Source of the DNA: Sulfurovum sp.
GTDB lineage: Bacteria > Campylobacterota > Campylobacteria > Campylobacterales > Sulfurovaceae
Assembly: GCA_003978375.1 (NCBI GenBank)
Contig: QNZW01000100.1
Coordinates: 1-14,225, forward strand
DNA length: 14,225 nt
Direction of reading: 5' to 3'
The notes below the pieces were generated by a model. It saw only the letters and a list, made by a program, of their open reading frames with translations, searched no databases and was not told the DNA's origin. This document shows positions 1-6,569 of this stretch, in pieces. The stretch's first letter is position 1; each line of letters opens with the position of its first letter. Both the position numbers and the translations under genes were made by a program.

Positions 1-83
1 TTATCAGGAAGTATAAATGGTAACGAAATAATAAACAACACCACATATAATGTAATGGCAACAGGATGGAATAATCTTTTCAA
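1..83 (-). CDS. N-terminus of an unidentified membrane protein (partial, runs off the left edge)
   Basis: On the minus strand a TTG codon (83-81) follows a strong Shine-Dalgarno AAAAGGAGG (97-89) at five-base spacing and opens a frame that stays open to the window edge, 27 codons. The peptide begins MKRLFHPVAITLYVVLF and continues as one hydrophobic segment (about residues 7-25), so it is a signal anchor or first membrane helix. The rest lies outside the window and I cannot name the family. A CRP/FNR-type box (131-144) lies upstream. If that box acts at -41.5 the transcript would start near position 96, leaving a leader of only about 13 nt with the ribosome binding site at its 5' end. The gene is short as seen; support is the RBS, the open frame and the hydrophobic N-terminus. 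Confidence 0.5.
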   Translation of the reverse strand, partial: MKRLFHPVAITLYVVLFIISLPFILPD

Positions 84-130
84 TACAGCCTCCTTTTAGC
101 TCATATTAACCAAAAGATATATGTTATACA

Positions 131-144
131 TTGACCAAAATCAA
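131..144. promoter_or_regulatory. CRP/FNR-type box (TTGACCAAAATCAA)
   Basis: The dyad TTGAC-N4-ATCAA matches the FNR-type consensus TTGAT-N4-ATCAA at 9 of 10 positions. Read on the minus strand it is TTGATTTTGGTCAA, one base different from the box upstream of the nor operon. On the minus strand a weak -10 (TAATAT, 108-103, 4 of 6 matches) sits 29.5 bp from its centre, which would serve the left-edge gene. On the plus strand TATAGA (169-174) is slightly out of register. Confidence 0.6.
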
Positions 145-186
145 ACTTGGTTGTCCTGTACGCTAAGCTATAGAAATACTACCATG

Positions 187-240
187 CTATCTATCCATCT
201 GATAGATGAAGATACCTGAAGGGTGTTTGATGTTAAATAT
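187..240 (-). pseudogene. Remnant of the 3' end of a nirF-like gene
   Basis: The minus strand here reads IFNIKHPSGIFIYQMDR followed by TAG (189-187). The intact gene at 2437-3555 ends IFNVKHPSGIFIYQMDGKK. The codon before the isoleucine is TAA (243-241), where the intact gene has GAA, and no homologous reading frame continues upstream, so this is a fragment and not a gene. Bases 194-230 are identical to 2450-2486 (37 of 37). On the gene-interior side the next codons differ mostly at synonymous positions (ATA/ATT, TTT/TTC, AAC/AAT), with one Ile/Val change. That suggests descent from a diverged copy and not a very recent duplication. Confidence 0.75.
194..230. repeat. 37-bp direct repeat, copy 1
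   Basis: This stretch is identical base for base to 2450-2486, in the same orientation. It lies inside the nirF 3'-end remnant. The two copies bracket about 2.2 kb holding a cytochrome c gene and hipBA, an arrangement resembling attachment-site duplication in a gene's 3' end. No integrase lies between the copies. Confidence 0.85.
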
Positions 241-266
241 TTAAATAAGAGTAAATTATTTTATTC

Positions 267-280
267 TTGACATATGTTAA
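267..280 (+). promoter_or_regulatory. CRP/FNR-type box and promoter of the cytochrome c gene
   Basis: TTGACATATGTTAA is a near-palindrome (TTGAC-N4-GTTAA), intermediate between the FNR pattern and the NssR-like TTAAC-N4-GTTAA. A -10 hexamer TATATT lies at 303-308, starting 29.5 bp from the box centre. This puts the predicted start near 315 and the box at -41.5, with about 56 nt of leader before the cytochrome c gene. The same geometry recurs at the nirF and nor promoters. Confidence 0.6.
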
Positions 281-370
281 GAAAGAACTCAGTTTATTCC
301 GATATATTTTACCTATATCTAAATAGGAGTAATTTTATCTTAATTAGAATTTAAGCATAAGGAGTCTATC

Positions 371-709
371 TTGAAACAGATTATTCTACTACTTACACTC
401 TTAACCACCTCACACCTCTTTGCCGATATAGAAAAAAGCAAGGCTGTCTATGCTGCCAACTGTGCCATGTGTCATACTGTCGATGGAGGCAATGCATTGG
501 GACCTGATTTTAACATGGTTTCATACACTAGAACAAAAGAAGCAATAGCCAACTATGCAAAAGATCCTGATGCTCACTATAAAGAATTTGGCTATAGTGC
601 CAATGCCATGCCTACACTTCCCCTCAAAGATGAAGAGTTTCAAAATGTTGCAGACTATATCAACTCTTTACAACCTTTTAAAAAATGGATGATCAAAAAG
701 AAACCTTAG
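371..709 (+). CDS. Periplasmic monoheme c-type cytochrome
   Basis: This is a 112-residue exported class I cytochrome c, probably a soluble electron carrier in the periplasm. Residues 1-18 form a signal peptide ending LFA before Asp19. The single heme-binding motif is CAMCH (31-35), and Met80 in the NAMPTLPL stretch is the likely distal iron ligand, followed by a C-terminal helix typical of the fold. The start is TTG with AAGGAG (359-364) six bases upstream. It points away from hipA and has its own promoter with a CRP/FNR-type box. Given that box and the nearby nir and nor genes, an electron-donor role towards NirS or NorC (as for NirC/c551-type proteins) is plausible but inferred; the sequence does not settle which partner it serves. 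Confidence 0.88.
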   Translation: MKQIILLLTLLTTSHLFADIEKSKAVYAANCAMCHTVDGGNALGPDFNMVSYTRTKEAIANYAKDPDAHYKEFGYSANAMPTLPLKDEEFQNVADYINSLQPFKKWMIKKKP

Positions 710-798
710 CCTTTCATGAGTTCTTTAGGGTACACCATAGGTAGAGAAAAAAAGTTTAGAGAAATGTCCTTGATACAACCCACCCTACAGTAAAATTA

Positions 799-2049
799 CT
801 ATTTCTTCCTTTCTGGAAACTCTCTTATAGAGAGAGGTTCTATATTTTTAAGCATCTCATTTTGTATATCTGCTGAGATGTTCGTACCTTTAAGTTGTGT
901 AGGTAAGTCAGCAAAAATATCACTTATCTCTTCGATAGTCTGTTTCATAAATCTTTTTTCTAGCCCAACACTATACCCACACTGTGCCAAGTCGTTAACC
1001 ATGATGTCACTGTTTTTCCCGTTGATAGACATCTTATGTTCACCATACGTCACTGATCCAAATGAGTAAAGTAAATCATACGCAGGAGAAAGGCACCATT
1101 CTCCTTGCTCATCCATCAAAAAAGAAAAGTTTTTGATATGGTCATCACAGTTTTTGCCTATGACATTAAATACCATTCTTCGGTAAGCCTCTTTGGTTTG
1201 TGCTGGAGACTTACTAAGCCCTTCGGTAATACGTAAGTACTCTTCATATGTACAGGCATTTTGTTGCATGAAGTCTCCATGTATTAGCCCTGCCAGTGTA
1301 GCTTGATGAAGTTTCTTTTCTTCTAGCCTATCGAAACGTTTAGATGCAAAATGCACTTCATTTTCTAAGTATATCTGTTTGACTATAGGTACGGTGATGC
1401 CTATTTTTTTTGCCATATTGGTATAGAGGTATTCTAGTTTTGTCTCTTCTCTACCCTCTTCATCAAACTTTATAATCCAATGTTCAAAACCTTCTTTATT
1501 TTTATTCTCCATGGAGATGTGATTGTTTTTTTTATTCCACTGTACAGCTGCTTTGGGTCTGGCTCCTCCAGGAGAAGGATGGGCTAAAAATGCTTGGAGT
1601 ATATCATCCGCGTTTCCTTGCATAAGCTTTTTGCTCTCCTGTGCATAATGTTGTAACTCTATGGCAAGGTTATAAGTTTCAACGTTCTCTTCGATGGCAG
1701 GTTTATACTCTATGGCTCCTATACCATTGCTTCCGACATAGGCTAGTTTTTCTAAAGGACTTAGCTTGAGTTGTGTGGCTTTATATTTACGTTTAAAGTA
1801 CTCACGCAAGGCAATGTTCCCAAAACTATCAGGTAAAGAATCGGCAAATATACCAGGCAGTCCATCAAAGGGCATACTATCATAATAATTAAAGATACGC
1901 TCTTTGTCATAAGGCAGTCTAAGAGGTGAGATGGGATAACGTTGGGCATCAAAGTTTGGATGATACTGAAATGCCAAACCATTTTTACCCTCCATCAATA
2001 CACCTATCTCTTCTCCAAAGATAGTAGGAATGAGTATACGCTCTTTCAT
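799..2049 (-). CDS. hipA: HipA-family serine/threonine kinase toxin
   Basis: This 416-residue protein belongs to the HipA kinase family (E. coli HipA is 440 residues). The N-terminal third (about 1-115) corresponds to the HipA N1 domain. SPGGARPKA at 159-167 aligns with the E. coli phosphate-binding loop around the autophosphorylated Ser150, making Ser159 the candidate here. The catalytic segment NCDDHIKNF (300-308) carries the expected Asp302 and Asn307, and SPAYDL (321-326) supplies the metal-binding Asp325, so the kinase looks intact. In E. coli, HipA phosphorylates glutamyl-tRNA synthetase and causes growth arrest; the target here is not known. The start ATG overlaps the hipB stop by four bases (ATGA), indicating translational coupling. 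No clear terminator was found between its end and the convergent cytochrome c gene. Confidence 0.9.
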   Translation of the reverse strand: MKERILIPTIFGEEIGVLMEGKNGLAFQYHPNFDAQRYPISPLRLPYDKERIFNYYDSMPFDGLPGIFADSLPDSFGNIALREYFKRKYKATQLKLSPLEKLAYVGSNGIGAIEYKPAIEENVETYNLAIELQHYAQESKKLMQGNADDILQAFLAHPSPGGARPKAAVQWNKKNNHISMENKNKEGFEHWIIKFDEEGREETKLEYLYTNMAKKIGITVPIVKQIYLENEVHFASKRFDRLEEKKLHQATLAGLIHGDFMQQNACTYEEYLRITEGLSKSPAQTKEAYRRMVFNVIGKNCDDHIKNFSFLMDEQGEWCLSPAYDLLYSFGSVTYGEHKMSINGKNSDIMVNDLAQCGYSVGLEKRFMKQTIEEISDIFADLPTQLKGTNISADIQNEMLKNIEPLSIREFPERKK

Positions 2050-2321
2050 GACTTAGCCTTAAGACGCTCATAGGCTTCCATAGGGCTTATGTCTGATACT
2101 TTTAGTATTTTGCCTAGTTCATCAGCACGGTCAAGGGCTATGAGGATTTTAGTAAAGTCTTTTAGTGACCCCTCACCTAGCTGTTCAATACGTGCATAAG
2201 TAGAAAGAGGCACATCAGACTTACTCGCCATCATCTTTTGTGTAAGCTTTTTTTGTTTACGGATGGCTTTTATTTTATGTGCTATTTGGTATTGTAAGTC
2301 TTGATGTGTAGTGAGTTGCAT
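2046..2321 (-). CDS. hipB: HipB-like antitoxin, Cro/CI-type DNA-binding protein
   Basis: This 91-residue protein has a helix-turn-helix of the Cro/CI (XRE) type at about residues 12-66, including KKLTQKMMASKSDVPLSTY as the paired helices. It directly precedes hipA and overlaps it by four bases, the usual antitoxin-first order. By analogy with the characterised family it neutralises HipA and represses its own promoter. Two almost identical inverted repeats upstream (2335-2350 and 2375-2390) are good operator candidates. The ribosome binding site is a purine run (AGAAGAAGAG) just ahead of ATG 2321-2319. Identification rests on the fold pattern plus hipA linkage; the protein alone is a generic XRE regulator. 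Confidence 0.85.
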   Translation of the reverse strand: MQLTTHQDLQYQIAHKIKAIRKQKKLTQKMMASKSDVPLSTYARIEQLGEGSLKDFTKILIALDRADELGKILKVSDISPMEAYERLKAKS

Positions 2322-2334
2322 CTCTTCTTCTTTT

Positions 2335-2350
2335 AACTATTATTTTAGTT
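2335..2350. promoter_or_regulatory. Candidate HipB operator O1
   Basis: AACTATTATTTTAGTT has perfect outer arms AACTA/TAGTT, extended by a flanking T/A pair, and differs from O2 at one base. It lies 14 bp upstream of the hipB start codon. E. coli HipB also binds inverted repeats in its own promoter, though with a different sequence. Confidence 0.6.
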
Positions 2351-2374
2351 ATAATAGCATATTTTATCTAAAAT

Positions 2375-2390
2375 AACTATTATATTAGTT
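2375..2390. promoter_or_regulatory. Candidate HipB operator O2, overlapping a -10 box
   Basis: AACTATTATATTAGTT repeats O1 with one mismatch, exactly 40 bp away, about four helical turns, so two bound dimers would face the same side. Read on the minus strand it contains TATAAT, so a repressor here would cover a likely -10 element of the hipBA promoter. Confidence 0.6.
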
Positions 2391-2436
2391 TTTATATAAA
2401 ATATCTAAACAAAAGGATTAGCTGTTTTAACATTTA

Positions 2437-3555
2437 TTATTTCTTTCCATCCATCTGATAGATGAAGATACCTGAAGGGTGTTTGACATTGAAAATTTCA
2501 CGTTCTAAGTACCACTCTTTGGTATTGATAACATTGACTTTATTTTGGTCGCGTTTATCTCCTTGTCCGTTCACAGAAACATAAAGAGAGTCATTTAGTT
2601 TTGACCAACGAAGATGCAGTACTTTACTTTTAAATGTAAACGTCTTCATAATCTTTAATGTATCTGTATCGATTATCTGAATGGTAGGAAAATCTTTACC
2701 TGAAAAGGTCACTGCCAAGTACTTTTTGTCTGGACTAAGCGAGGTAAATACAGGTAATCCCTGTGTTTTTATGTTTTTAATAAAGTTAAATTTATTGTCA
2801 TACACCATCACAACATTGTCACCCACAGCAGGAATGAATGTCTTGTCATCACTAAGTGACCAAAAACCAAAGTGTGGGACTTTAAGCACAGGCTTGTTGT
2901 CTTTGGCTGTGACTTTTATCTCTGAGTATTTCATCGTATCTAGGTCTATGACACCAAATGACTTAGAGAGGAAAAACCCTACGATGTAAGTATTGTCTTT
3001 TATCATCGCATCAAAAGGCATTTTTCCTACTTTGAACTCCTTGAAAAGTTTAAATTTAGGTAAGTCTTTTCCTACATTTTCATTTTTAAGTACGCTTACT
3101 TTATCACTATCCATTTGGGCAAAGATGAGCATATCTTTATAGATTTTAATACCTACATTTTTTGACCCAGTGACTATCTTGTCTATGGGTTTTAAATCTC
3201 GCGAGAGAATGTCTACAGATTTATCATCATAATTTGCCACTGCCACATAGTTATCACCAATCACAAACCCTATAGCAGACTTAGAAGTTTTATACTCATT
3301 GAGTATCTTTTCTTTCTCAGGATCAAAACGTACTACGTATCCATCACGGCTTATAAGATAGGCATCTTTGCCATCAAATTTAATGACACCATGGTTCATA
3401 TTATGCATGTTTTTTATGTGTGATTTTACAAGTCCTTTTTGAATAATAGCCAAAGACTCACTTTCACGTTCTATCACAAAAAGTTTTTCACTTACCTCTG
3501 GTGTGGCTGCAAAAACTATAGAGCACAATAATACTATAAATACTACTAATTTCAT
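2437..3555 (-). CDS. nirF: NirF-like periplasmic beta-propeller protein for heme d1 assembly
   Basis: This 372-residue protein has a cleavable signal peptide (1-16, ending IVFA) and then repeated beta-propeller-like strands related to the d1 domain of cytochrome cd1. There is no CXXCH motif, which fits NirF and argues against NirS or NirN. Features recalling NirF are the start LFVIERESESL, the NHGVIKF segment with His55, and the C-terminal HPSGIF. NirF acts late in heme d1 biosynthesis, so the partner would be the NirS encoded in this window. There is no lipobox, unlike the lipid-anchored Pseudomonas protein. It lies 67 bp downstream of trkH with its own CRP/FNR-type promoter and RBS AAAGGAT. 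Its last 37 or so bases are duplicated at 194-230. Other heme d1 genes (nirE, nirJ, nirD-type) are not in this window. Confidence 0.82.
   Translation of the reverse strand: MKLVVFIVLLCSIVFAATPEVSEKLFVIERESESLAIIQKGLVKSHIKNMHNMNHGVIKFDGKDAYLISRDGYVVRFDPEKEKILNEYKTSKSAIGFVIGDNYVAVANYDDKSVDILSRDLKPIDKIVTGSKNVGIKIYKDMLIFAQMDSDKVSVLKNENVGKDLPKFKLFKEFKVGKMPFDAMIKDNTYIVGFFLSKSFGVIDLDTMKYSEIKVTAKDNKPVLKVPHFGFWSLSDDKTFIPAVGDNVVMVYDNKFNFIKNIKTQGLPVFTSLSPDKKYLAVTFSGKDFPTIQIIDTDTLKIMKTFTFKSKVLHLRWSKLNDSLYVSVNGQGDKRDQNKVNVINTKEWYLEREIFNVKHPSGIFIYQMDGKK
2450..2486. repeat. 37-bp direct repeat, copy 2, in the nirF-like coding end
   Basis: Identical to 194-230 in the same orientation. It covers the codons for KHPSGIFIYQMD near the C-terminus of the intact gene, with the stop codon 13 bp beyond. 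Confidence 0.85.
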
Positions 3556-3575
3556 CTCTTTATCCTTTATATGCT

Positions 3576-3617
3576 ATTGTATAAAAGATTTCAATTTAGA
3601 AAGTTGACACCTATCAA
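3576..3617 (-). promoter_or_regulatory. CRP/FNR-type class II promoter of the nirF-like gene
   Basis: On the minus strand the box reads TTGATAGGTGTCAA (3617-3604). The -10 hexamer TACAAT (3581-3576) starts 29.5 bp from the box centre, so a start near 3569 puts the box at -41.5. This gives the nirF-like gene its own inducible promoter although it follows trkH on the same strand. Confidence 0.65.
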
Positions 3618-3622
3618 GAGTC

Positions 3623-5077
3623 TTAAAATTTTTTCCAAAAATCACGGCTAAAAAGCAAAAATACTGTATAAAACTCAAGTCTTCCTACAATCATAGCTGC
3701 AGAAAGCACTCCTTTATCAACACTACTAAAAAATGCATAATTCTCAGAAGGTCCTGTCAGAGAAAATCCTGGACCAATATTTCCTACCATAGCTATTGCT
3801 GTAGAGACAGCTGTCATTGCATCAAAGCCTTGTGCAAAAAGATACAACGTCACAAGCATGTTGGTCATAACAAACAGTACAATAAATCCTGTGGTCGCAT
3901 TAATCGTTTGCGCACTCATTTTTTGTCCATCAACAAATACATTGGCAACAGCATTTGGATGAAGTATCTTTTTAAATTGTAAAGAGATATTTTTGAACAA
4001 AATAATATAACGTATCACTTTGACACCACCAGCTGTAGAACCTGCGTTTCCTCCTATGAGCATTGCTACAAAAATGACAGTAATTGCAAGATGATTCCAT
4101 TGGGCATAATCTAATGTAGAAAATCCTGTGGTGGTCAACACAGAAGCAATTGTAAAAAATGCATGCGTAAATGCATACATTTGATTGTCTTTATCTGTCA
4201 CAATATCGATACTGCCAAGTAACAATGAAAGCACAACAAAAATACCCACATACCATAAGACTTCTTCTCGCTTATAACCATCTACATTTCCAGAAGAAAA
4301 AAATTTTAAATGTGCCAAAAAATTGATACCAGAGAGTATCATAAAAAATGTGGTAATCCAAATAATAGATGTGGAATGATAATACCCTAATGAGATATTT
4401 TTAGTAGAAAATCCTCCTGTTGATATGGTAGAAAAGGCATGATTAATGGCATCAAAAAGAGACATGCCTGCCATTTTTAGTGCCACCATATCAAATAAAG
4501 TAAAAACGATATAAATACCCCAAAGTCTTATGGCTGTGTCTTTTACTTTAGGTGTGATTTTTTCCATTTTTATACCTGTGGATTCTGCTTTAAAAAGTGC
4601 CATAGAACCATTAGGATTAATCAGCGAAAAAAGCCCTACGCCTAAAACAATAATCCCCATGCCACCCAACCAATGCATAAGACTTCGTAAATAGAGTATA
4701 GATTTAGGCAATGCCTCAATATCACTAAATATAGTCGCTCCTGTCGTGGTAAAGCCACTGACTGATTCAAAAAAAGCATCTGCAAAAGAGAGGTCCAAAG
4801 TGAGCATCATTGGTATGGCACCTGCCACCCCCAAAAGCAACCAAATCAGATTGACAGAGAGTATCCCTCCTTTAATACTAAGCTTCATTGTGTGCTTTCT
4901 AAGTAAGAAAAAAACCGTGGCATTCATACAAAACAGTAAGATATCAAAATAGATAAAATTTTGCATATTTTCTTTATATATCCAGCCAACCACAATCACC
5001 GTAGTAAAAAACAAGCTCAGTGCCATACCTATAGTTGAGACAAATTTAAAGATATTTTTTAAAGCGTATATATCCAC
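3623..5077 (-). CDS. trkH: TrkH-family potassium uptake channel subunit
   Basis: This 484-residue inner-membrane protein is the ion-conducting subunit of a Trk/Ktr potassium uptake system. All four pore-loop filter segments are visible: GFTTTGAT (108-115), STISTGGFST (216-225), SVLTTTGFST (312-321) and AMVGNIGPG (429-437), each with its filter glycine, separated by the expected pairs of membrane helices. The length is normal for TrkH. The start codon is GTG (5077-5075), 19 bp inside the end of trkA, with a GAAGAG purine tract upstream, so the pair is translationally coupled. It works with TrkA, whose nucleotide-binding RCK domains gate it. No promoter of its own is apparent. Confidence 0.95.
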   Translation of the reverse strand: MDIYALKNIFKFVSTIGMALSLFFTTVIVVGWIYKENMQNFIYFDILLFCMNATVFFLLRKHTMKLSIKGGILSVNLIWLLLGVAGAIPMMLTLDLSFADAFFESVSGFTTTGATIFSDIEALPKSILYLRSLMHWLGGMGIIVLGVGLFSLINPNGSMALFKAESTGIKMEKITPKVKDTAIRLWGIYIVFTLFDMVALKMAGMSLFDAINHAFSTISTGGFSTKNISLGYYHSTSIIWITTFFMILSGINFLAHLKFFSSGNVDGYKREEVLWYVGIFVVLSLLLGSIDIVTDKDNQMYAFTHAFFTIASVLTTTGFSTLDYAQWNHLAITVIFVAMLIGGNAGSTAGGVKVIRYIILFKNISLQFKKILHPNAVANVFVDGQKMSAQTINATTGFIVLFVMTNMLVTLYLFAQGFDAMTAVSTAIAMVGNIGPGFSLTGPSENYAFFSSVDKGVLSAAMIVGRLEFYTVFLLFSRDFWKKF

Positions 5078-6384
5078 TGTTCTGTCTCTTCTTTATTTTT
5101 ATCTTCTACAAAAACGATTACAATGTCTCCTTGCATATAATATGCTATATCCTTAAAAGGATAAATCTTCTCTTCTCTTAAAAGCAGTACCATGGCTTTG
5201 TCTATCTTCATTGTTTTAGGTGCCTTGCCAATGAGCGTAGAATGTGGATAAATCTTACGCATAAAAAGCACTCCTCTTCCCCCACAATAATGTCTTTGTG
5301 TAATTACAGAACTTGAAGATATTTTTTCTAAAATAGCATAATGTGCACCTGCCTTACTACCTCTTACTACAACCACTCCCATCTTATGCATAAGATTGTA
5401 ATACTCTTTATCATTATTGACTGCGACTACTTTTTCGATGCCATACTCTTTTGCTTCTATGCATTTTACTATATTTTTTTCATCATTTTGTGCCGCGGCA
5501 ATCACCATATCTGCATTTTTCAATTTCTCTTTCTCGAACAGTTGATGGTCCTCATGTAAGGCATTTATAATGGTTACTTTTCCTTGTAAAAAATCAGATG
5601 CCTCGTTGCAATAGTCTATATTTTTATCAACCATTTTAATATTTAATTTTTTATCTGATAATACTTTTGCAATCTTTTGTGCCAATCTATTGGCACCAAA
5701 AATAACAATCTTTTTTATCGTTGAGGGCATTTTTTTATTGAGCTTAGAAGAGAGTATTTCTATCACTTCAGCAGATCCAAAAAGATAGATTAAATCTGTC
5801 TCTAAAATCTGTTCATCTTCTTGTGGGATAAAAAAGGTTTTTTCTCTTTCGATTCCCACAACAGAGACATGTTCACTATGTATCATTCCTACCGTGTATG
5901 TTATGTCTGTTTCATATTGTACACGGATTGAGACAAGTTTATGTTTGGTTTGATGAAACGATTTTACATTATTGGCTTTAGGAAATGCCAAGAGAGCCTT
6001 CACTTTATTCGCTGTAGTTATATCGGGAAAAACGGCATAATCTATAGAAAGTTTTTCCAACACATGAGTGGTAAGGAACCCATCATTTTTCAATCTTATA
6101 ATTTTTCGTTTTACCTCTACCACATCTTCAATAATCAAAGTAGATAACAAATTGGCTTCATCAGAATCTGTCACAGCAATAAATAAATCTATACTTTCTT
6201 GCGAAAGTGATTGGTATGTTTTTGGATTTTTTATATCACCATGCAATGTCATAATATCGATATCTTCATCTAGATCATTGAGCTTAGCAATATCTTTATC
6301 TATCACTGTTACATTATGCGTAAATGAAAGTGTCTGTGCAAGACTGTACCCCACTGTCCCTGCACCTGCAATCATAATATCCAT
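5059..6384 (-). CDS. trkA: TrkA, RCK-domain regulatory subunit of the potassium transporter
   Basis: This cytoplasmic protein has two tandem RCK (KTN plus TrkA-C) halves that bind nucleotide and control TrkH. The first Rossmann motif is intact (GAGTVG, residues 7-12). The second begins at about residue 225 and has a degenerate loop (GANRLA), common in the second TrkA half. I place the start at 6384 (MDIMIAGAGTVG), giving 441 residues, because AGGGG lies five bases upstream and TrkA proteins begin directly with the first Rossmann strand. An in-frame ATG at 6414 would add ten residues but has no ribosome binding site. It overlaps trkH by 19 bp. It follows nirS after a 185-bp gap that contains a hairpin. 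Confidence 0.94.
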   Translation of the reverse strand: MDIMIAGAGTVGYSLAQTLSFTHNVTVIDKDIAKLNDLDEDIDIMTLHGDIKNPKTYQSLSQESIDLFIAVTDSDEANLLSTLIIEDVVEVKRKIIRLKNDGFLTTHVLEKLSIDYAVFPDITTANKVKALLAFPKANNVKSFHQTKHKLVSIRVQYETDITYTVGMIHSEHVSVVGIEREKTFFIPQEDEQILETDLIYLFGSAEVIEILSSKLNKKMPSTIKKIVIFGANRLAQKIAKVLSDKKLNIKMVDKNIDYCNEASDFLQGKVTIINALHEDHQLFEKEKLKNADMVIAAAQNDEKNIVKCIEAKEYGIEKVVAVNNDKEYYNLMHKMGVVVVRGSKAGAHYAILEKISSSSVITQRHYCGGRGVLFMRKIYPHSTLIGKAPKTMKIDKAMVLLLREEKIYPFKDIAYYMQGDIVIVFVEDKNKEETEQWIYTL

Positions 6385-6526
6385 TTGATCCCCTGTCCTT
6401 TCAAATGTAATCATTTTAGGTTTTTTAAATGGTACTCTTTTATCACTTTAGCCCTAATTATCCAAGAGGATTACTTCGAGTTTGTCTATCTAATACACTA
6501 CTGACAGAAGAATTGTATATAACTAT

Positions 6527-6552
6527 CCTCCCTCCAAAGGATTGGAGGAAGG
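6527..6552 (-). terminator. Hairpin just beyond nirS, possible terminator
   Basis: CCTCCCTCCAA (6527-6537) pairs with TTGGAGGAAGG (6542-6552), 10 of 11 positions, around an AGGA loop, starting 17 bp past the nirS stop. On the minus strand it is followed by ATAGTTATATAC, which is only moderately U-rich, so termination may be partial and some transcript may run into trkA. Confidence 0.5.
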
Positions 6553-6569
6553 GAAGGGTGATATTGTGC

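Noticed and set aside
722..796. TAGGGT/ACCCTA inverted repeat between the cytochrome c and hipA as a bidirectional terminator
   Set aside because: The arms are only 6 bp and more than 40 bp apart, with no U-tract; too weak to call.
231..2449. Calling the block between the direct repeats a mobile element
   Set aside because: No integrase, transposase or terminal inverted repeat is present, and the cytochrome c inside carries the same type of regulatory box as the neighbouring genes. Kept as a finding only.
3556..3596. TTGAAA-17-TATAAA promoter just upstream of the nirF-like gene
   Set aside because: The -10 would run straight into the Shine-Dalgarno, placing the start too close to the start codon. 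The TACAAT hexamer in register with the CRP/FNR-type box fits better.
5059..6414. trkA starting at ATG 6414
   Set aside because: No ribosome binding site precedes it, and TrkA proteins start at the first Rossmann strand. ATG 6384 has AGGGG at five bases.
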